Shown one piece after another: positions 60,987 to 64,000 of a DNA stretch of 64,000 nt. This DNA is from Burkholderiales bacterium PBB2 (GTDB taxonomy: Bacteria > Pseudomonadota > Gammaproteobacteria > Burkholderiales > Burkholderiaceae_C). A program made the translations under genes and the position numbers. The stretch spans positions 16,259-80,258 of the forward strand of contig NKIM01000026.1 of assembly GCA_002255955.1 (NCBI GenBank), given 5' to 3'. The notes beneath the pieces are model-generated. The model had not been told where the DNA came from. It ran no database searches and saw nothing but the letters and a program-made list of their open reading frames with translations. Numbering within the stretch: position 1 is the stretch's first letter; each line of letters begins with the position of its first letter.

Positions 60987-61207
60987 GGGTTCGCCGCGTC
61001 GGGCCCGAGCTTGGCCACGACACTGGCCTCGGTGCTCTTTCGCTCGTGTTCTCGCTCATGTTCTCGCTCGCGCTCGCGTGGGCTCTCGGTGGCCAGTGCC
61101 TGGATTGCCTTGGCATCTTCATGCGGCAGAGGAAAGACCTGTTCTCGCGCGGGAGCGGCTCGCTGCTCGCTACGTACGGGCAGGTGAAGGGTGCTGCGTG
61201 TTTTCAT
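60983..61207 (-). CDS. Small hydrophilic protein with an Arg/Glu/His repeat (74 aa), hypothetical
   Basis: The frame encodes a basic N terminus (MKTRSTLHLPVR), a central EDAKAIQALA helix, and a highly charged ESPRERERE-type Arg/Glu/His stretch near 42-57 that may form a single helix or coiled coil. It overlaps the next tiny membrane-protein frame by four bases. No Shine-Dalgarno site is visible, so the gene is uncertain. No family was recognised. Confidence 0.4.
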   Translation of the reverse strand: MKTRSTLHLPVRSEQRAAPAREQVFPLPHEDAKAIQALATESPREREREHEREHERKSTEASVVAKLGPDAANP

Positions 61208-61438
61208 GGTGGTGGGGCTGGGCCAGTGGAGGAGGGGAGGGGGAGGGCAGCGCTGACAGGCTCGAGCGGCAGCGCTGAGCGCTTTGTACGGGCCGGGGCT
61301 GCTGGCGTCAGTTCGGCAACGCACCGGGGCTGCAGCCACCAGAGCGCGCCCGGTGCGCTGGAGTACAGACCGAGGCCATGAGCGGGGCCTAGGCTGGGCC
61401 TCTGCGCTGCCACTCCGGCGGCCCTGGAGGAACACACC

Positions 61439-61885
61439 ATGAGTTACGAAGACCGCGACCCTTACGGCATGTACAAGAGCAATGGCAAGCCCCATGCGCA
61501 CATGAACTCACTGAACTCAGGCCCCGGCCCGCAGCTGATGGGTGCTGACACCTTGATCGGCAACGATGTGGTCAGCCTCAGCGACGACGATCTGGGCGAC
61601 ATCAAGGAGCTGATGCTGGACATGAAGACCGGCCATGTCGCCTACGCCGTGCTGGCCTTTGGCGGCTTTCTCGGCATGGGCGAGAAGCTGTTTGCCGTGC
61701 CTTTCAGCGCCCTGCGCCTGGACACCTTGCACAAGCGCTTTGTGCTCAATGTCGAGCGCGAGCGTCTGCAGGGCGCACCCGGCTTCGACAAATCGCAATG
61801 GCCCGACATGGCCGATGCCGAGTGGGCGCGAGGGGTGCATGCTTACTACGGCAGCAAGCCCTATGCCGACAGCATGAACCGCTGA
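61439..61885 (+). CDS. PRC-barrel domain protein
   Basis: The 148-residue product has a single PRC-barrel: LMGADTLIGNDVVSLSDDDLGDIKELMLDMKTGHVAYAVLAFGGFLGMGEKLFAVPFSALRL. A C-terminal tail follows (GFDKSQWPDMADAEW...YYGSKPY). Such proteins are common stress-inducible cytoplasmic proteins of unknown function beside CsbD and BON genes. GGAGGAACACACC precedes the ATG. Confidence 0.88.
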   Translation: MSYEDRDPYGMYKSNGKPHAHMNSLNSGPGPQLMGADTLIGNDVVSLSDDDLGDIKELMLDMKTGHVAYAVLAFGGFLGMGEKLFAVPFSALRLDTLHKRFVLNVERERLQGAPGFDKSQWPDMADAEWARGVHAYYGSKPYADSMNR

Positions 61886-61991
61886 AGCCCGTGCCTGACG
61901 GCACCGGCGCAGCGCAGCGGCTATGCTCGGCGGGTCTCGTGGTTCGCCACTCGGCCCGCCTGCGTGGGCCCCGCATGGAGTCTTGTGTCCC

Positions 61992-63077
61992 GTGAATTCC
62001 AAGCTGCAGCACTACATCCAGCTCGCCGCCCTGTCTGTCGTCGTGATCGGCTGCTTCCAGATCCTGCAGCCCTTCATCCCGGCCCTTTTGTTTGCCGCCG
62101 TGGCCTGCTCGGCCAGCTGGCCCTTGCATCTGCGCCTGCGGCGCCGCTTGAACGGGCGCGCCACGGTGTCGGCGGGGGTGATGACCTTGCTCTTGATCGT
62201 GCTGGTCATCGGCCCCAGCAGCCTGCTGGCCATGAGCCTGGCCGACGACGTGACCCATGCCGTGGAACGTGTGCGTTTGCTGCTGGATGCCGGGCCCATG
62301 CCGCCGCCGGCTTGGCTGCGCGAGCTGCCCCTGGTCGGCGTGCCGCTGGACAACTACTGGCACCGCATCGCCGACAGCCGCGAGGAGTTCGTGGCCCTGC
62401 TCAAAAGCCTGATCGAGCCCACCAAGACCGTGTTGCTGGTGGCCGGCCGTGCCGTGGCCGGTAGCTTGATCCAGATGCTGTTCGCCGCCTTTGTGCTGTT
62501 CTTTTTCTACCGCGATGGCGAGAAGCTGGTCGCCAGCGCGCGCGCCATGCTGGGCACGCTGGCCGGCGGCCATGGCGATGAGATCCTGGACACCGTGTCC
62601 CACACCGTCACGGGCGTGGTGCATGGCATCTTCGGCACGGCGCTGGCCCAGGCTCTGGTGGCCCTGGCCGGTTTCTGGGTGGCCGGTGTGCCCGGGGCCC
62701 TGGTGCTGGCGGCCGCCACGTTTTTCCTGTCCATGATTCCAGTGGGCCCGCCGCTGATTTGGGGCGGCGCCACCATCTGGCTGTTCCAGCAGGATCAGCC
62801 CGGCTGGGGCGTGTTCATGTTGCTCTGGGGCCTGCTGGCCATCAGCAGCATCGACAACGTGGTCAAGCCGCTGCTGATCAGCCGCCACAGTGCTTTGCCC
62901 ATGCTGCTGATCGTGCTGGGCGTGTTCGGTGGCATCGCGGCCTTTGGCTTCATCGGCATCTTCATCGGCCCGCCCATGCTGGCTGTGGGCCTGAACCTGG
63001 TGCAGATGTGGACGGCCCGCCCGGCCGCTGGCGCCACGGCCGCATCAAGCAAAGCGGCGCCGGACCAGGGTCTCTGA
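61992..63077 (+). CDS. AI-2E family transporter-like membrane protein
   Basis: The product of about 361 residues has eight predicted helices, with the family-typical FVLFFFYRDGEKL, GVVHGIFGTALAQALVALAGFWVAG, FLSMIPVGPPLIWGGATIWL and SIDNVVKPLLIS. Members of this family (PF01594) include putative AI-2 exporters and Na+/H+ antiporters; the substrate here is unknown. The start is probably GTG 61992, following GGAG; the frame is open further upstream without a hydrophobic or conserved segment. Confidence 0.87.
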   Translation: MNSKLQHYIQLAALSVVVIGCFQILQPFIPALLFAAVACSASWPLHLRLRRRLNGRATVSAGVMTLLLIVLVIGPSSLLAMSLADDVTHAVERVRLLLDAGPMPPPAWLRELPLVGVPLDNYWHRIADSREEFVALLKSLIEPTKTVLLVAGRAVAGSLIQMLFAAFVLFFFYRDGEKLVASARAMLGTLAGGHGDEILDTVSHTVTGVVHGIFGTALAQALVALAGFWVAGVPGALVLAAATFFLSMIPVGPPLIWGGATIWLFQQDQPGWGVFMLLWGLLAISSIDNVVKPLLISRHSALPMLLIVLGVFGGIAAFGFIGIFIGPPMLAVGLNLVQMWTARPAAGATAASSKAAPDQGL

Positions 63078-63124
63078 TCCGGCGCCGCGGCAGTCCTTCG
63101 TGATGCGCAGGCTGATGAGGTCGT

Positions 63125-63379
63125 TTACTTTTTCGGGACCTTGCCGTCATGCGGGGGCGCCGGGCTGCTGAACCAGCCTTCGCTGGCGCGGCGTTCCCAG
63201 GCGGCCAGCTGCTTCTCGGCCTCGTCCTTGATCAGGCCGTAGCGTTCCTGGATCAGGCCGGCCAGTTGGTCGCGGCGCCCGGCCACCACCTCCAGGTCGT
63301 CGTCACTGAGCTTGCCCCATTGCTCCTTGGCCTTGCCGGCCGCCTGCTTCCAGTTGCCTTGTATGCGATCCCAGTTCAT
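63125..63379 (-). CDS. CsbD family stress protein
   Basis: The 84-residue product begins MNWDRIQGNWKQAAGKAKEQWGKLSDDDL, the CsbD signature, followed by a charged helix and a Pro/Lys tail. CsbD proteins are abundant general-stress proteins of unknown mechanism. AAGGA precedes the ATG at 63379; an upstream in-frame extension overlaps the BON gene end and is not used. It is close to, and co-directional with, the BON lipoprotein. Confidence 0.9.
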   Translation of the reverse strand: MNWDRIQGNWKQAAGKAKEQWGKLSDDDLEVVAGRRDQLAGLIQERYGLIKDEAEKQLAAWERRASEGWFSSPAPPHDGKVPKK

Positions 63380-63441
63380 GGTGGTTTTCCTTCGAGGGTG
63401 AGAGTGCGTGTCAATAAAAAGTGCGAGGGATGCCCGGCCGC

Positions 63442-63804
63442 TCAAGGCCGCACGGCAATCTCGTTCTTCACCGCTTTCACGCCCACCACCTTCCAGGTCA
63501 GCGCTTCAGCCGTGGTCTTCTCGCGGCTGCTCTTGGCAAAGCCTGAGAGCATCACCGTGCCTTGCAGGGTCTCGACGCTGATGGCCGAGGCATCCACATC
63601 CTTGTTGTCGACGAAGCGTCCCTTGACGGCGGTGGTGATGGCGCTGTCGTCCAGATAGGCGCCCATGGTTTCCTGGCCGCGGGTCACGGCGCAGCCGCTG
63701 CCCAGCAGCAGCAGGCTGGCACAGAGCCCGGCACAGAGCGCGACAGGGAGTCCGCTGAAGATGCGAGTTTGCTTGGTGGCGCGGTGGGGGACGATGGTGT
63801 TCAT
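63442..63804 (-). CDS. BON-domain lipoprotein
   Basis: The 120-residue product has a signal peptide with lipobox LLLGSGCA, placing the lipidated Cys at about residue 38. One BON domain follows: DSAITTAVKGRFVDNKDVDASAISVETLQGTVMLSGFAKS...KVVGVKAVKNEIAVRP. BON domains bind phospholipid surfaces, so an OsmY/Kbp-like envelope stress role is likely. It probably forms an operon with the csbD-like gene 62 bp downstream. Confidence 0.9.
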   Translation of the reverse strand: MNTIVPHRATKQTRIFSGLPVALCAGLCASLLLLGSGCAVTRGQETMGAYLDDSAITTAVKGRFVDNKDVDASAISVETLQGTVMLSGFAKSSREKTTAEALTWKVVGVKAVKNEIAVRP

Positions 63805-64000
63805 GGCGAATCCTTGCTTGGAAGGCCGCTGGCGCGGGATGCGCCGCAGCGGGCTTCAGCCACTATCCCGCGCCTTCTTGCGCTCAGGCCTAGGTCAGCG
63901 GCCCGCGGTCGTGTAGGACAAGCACGCGTGTGACGCATCGCGGCATCAGCGTTCGCCAGCGAACCGACGCCGCCTGGCGCCCGCCTCAGGCTCGCTCATC
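63805..64000. other. Right edge of the window
   Basis: No complete gene is visible. A minus-strand frame entering from beyond the edge ends with a stop near 63949 after a basic stretch (ARRRRFAGER), and could be the last codons of a gene outside the window. Confidence 0.25.

Overview
The window is GC-rich chromosomal DNA from a betaproteobacterium. Gene content and order point to the order Burkholderiales, probably the Roseateles/Pelomonas/Rubrivivax-like group. Pointers are the exbB-exbD-lpxK-trm112-kdsB-adk cluster, the cysS-alkA-accA-tilS-lysC-tRNA-Ser cluster, a complete cbb3 oxidase locus with fnr and hemN, and icd-csp-clpS-clpA. The genus is an inference; no rRNA is present.

Region 1 (1 to about 7507) is the right part of an integrated element. 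Its right boundary is a 49-bp copy of the 3' part of a tRNA-Lys(CUU) gene, next to a tyrosine-recombinase integrase. The left part holds one very long minus-strand reading frame (2 to 2794, open at the window edge). It encodes a PD-(D/E)xK-like nuclease fused to a STAND/NACHT-type P-loop ATPase, the architecture of Avs-type antiphage proteins. Between this gene and the integrase lies a debris field: a decayed gene remnant, IS-end relics, a small membrane protein, a ubiG 3' fragment fused to an IS transposase start, a secreted histidine phosphatase and a DUF2805/TIGR03643 protein.

Region 2 (7.8-26.5 kb) begins with a sigma-54 style aldehyde dehydrogenase and its divergent AcoR-like activator. 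It continues with tadA and an LD-carboxypeptidase, then a TonB-dependent receptor followed by its energising operon (tonB, exbB, two exbD genes and a periplasmic TPR protein, the last placed behind an intrinsic terminator). After a short-chain dehydrogenase comes the minus-strand operon exbB2-exbD2-lpxK-trm112-kdsB-adk, which links a second proton-channel pair to lipid A/KDO synthesis.

Region 3 (26.9-40.4 kb) carries xseA and sodB, then the microaerobic respiration locus ccoI-ccoS-ccoN-ccoO-ccoQ-ccoP-ccoG-fixH-like, the regulator fnr, oxygen-independent hemN and a TauE/SafE-type membrane protein. FNR-box-like sites lie upstream of ccoI, inside ccoS upstream of ccoN, and between fnr and hemN. 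Several have -10 elements at the distance expected for class II FNR activation, so the locus looks like a self-contained FNR regulon.

Region 4 (40.4-64 kb) is mostly housekeeping: tandem monomeric and dimeric NADP isocitrate dehydrogenases, a cold-shock protein, clpS-clpA, mtfA-lpxH-ppiB-ppiA-TPR, cysS-alkA-accA-tilS-lysC and tRNA-Ser(GCU). It ends with a large S9 peptidase, two tiny overlapping ORFs, a PRC-barrel protein, an AI-2E family transporter, a CsbD-like stress protein and a BON-domain lipoprotein.
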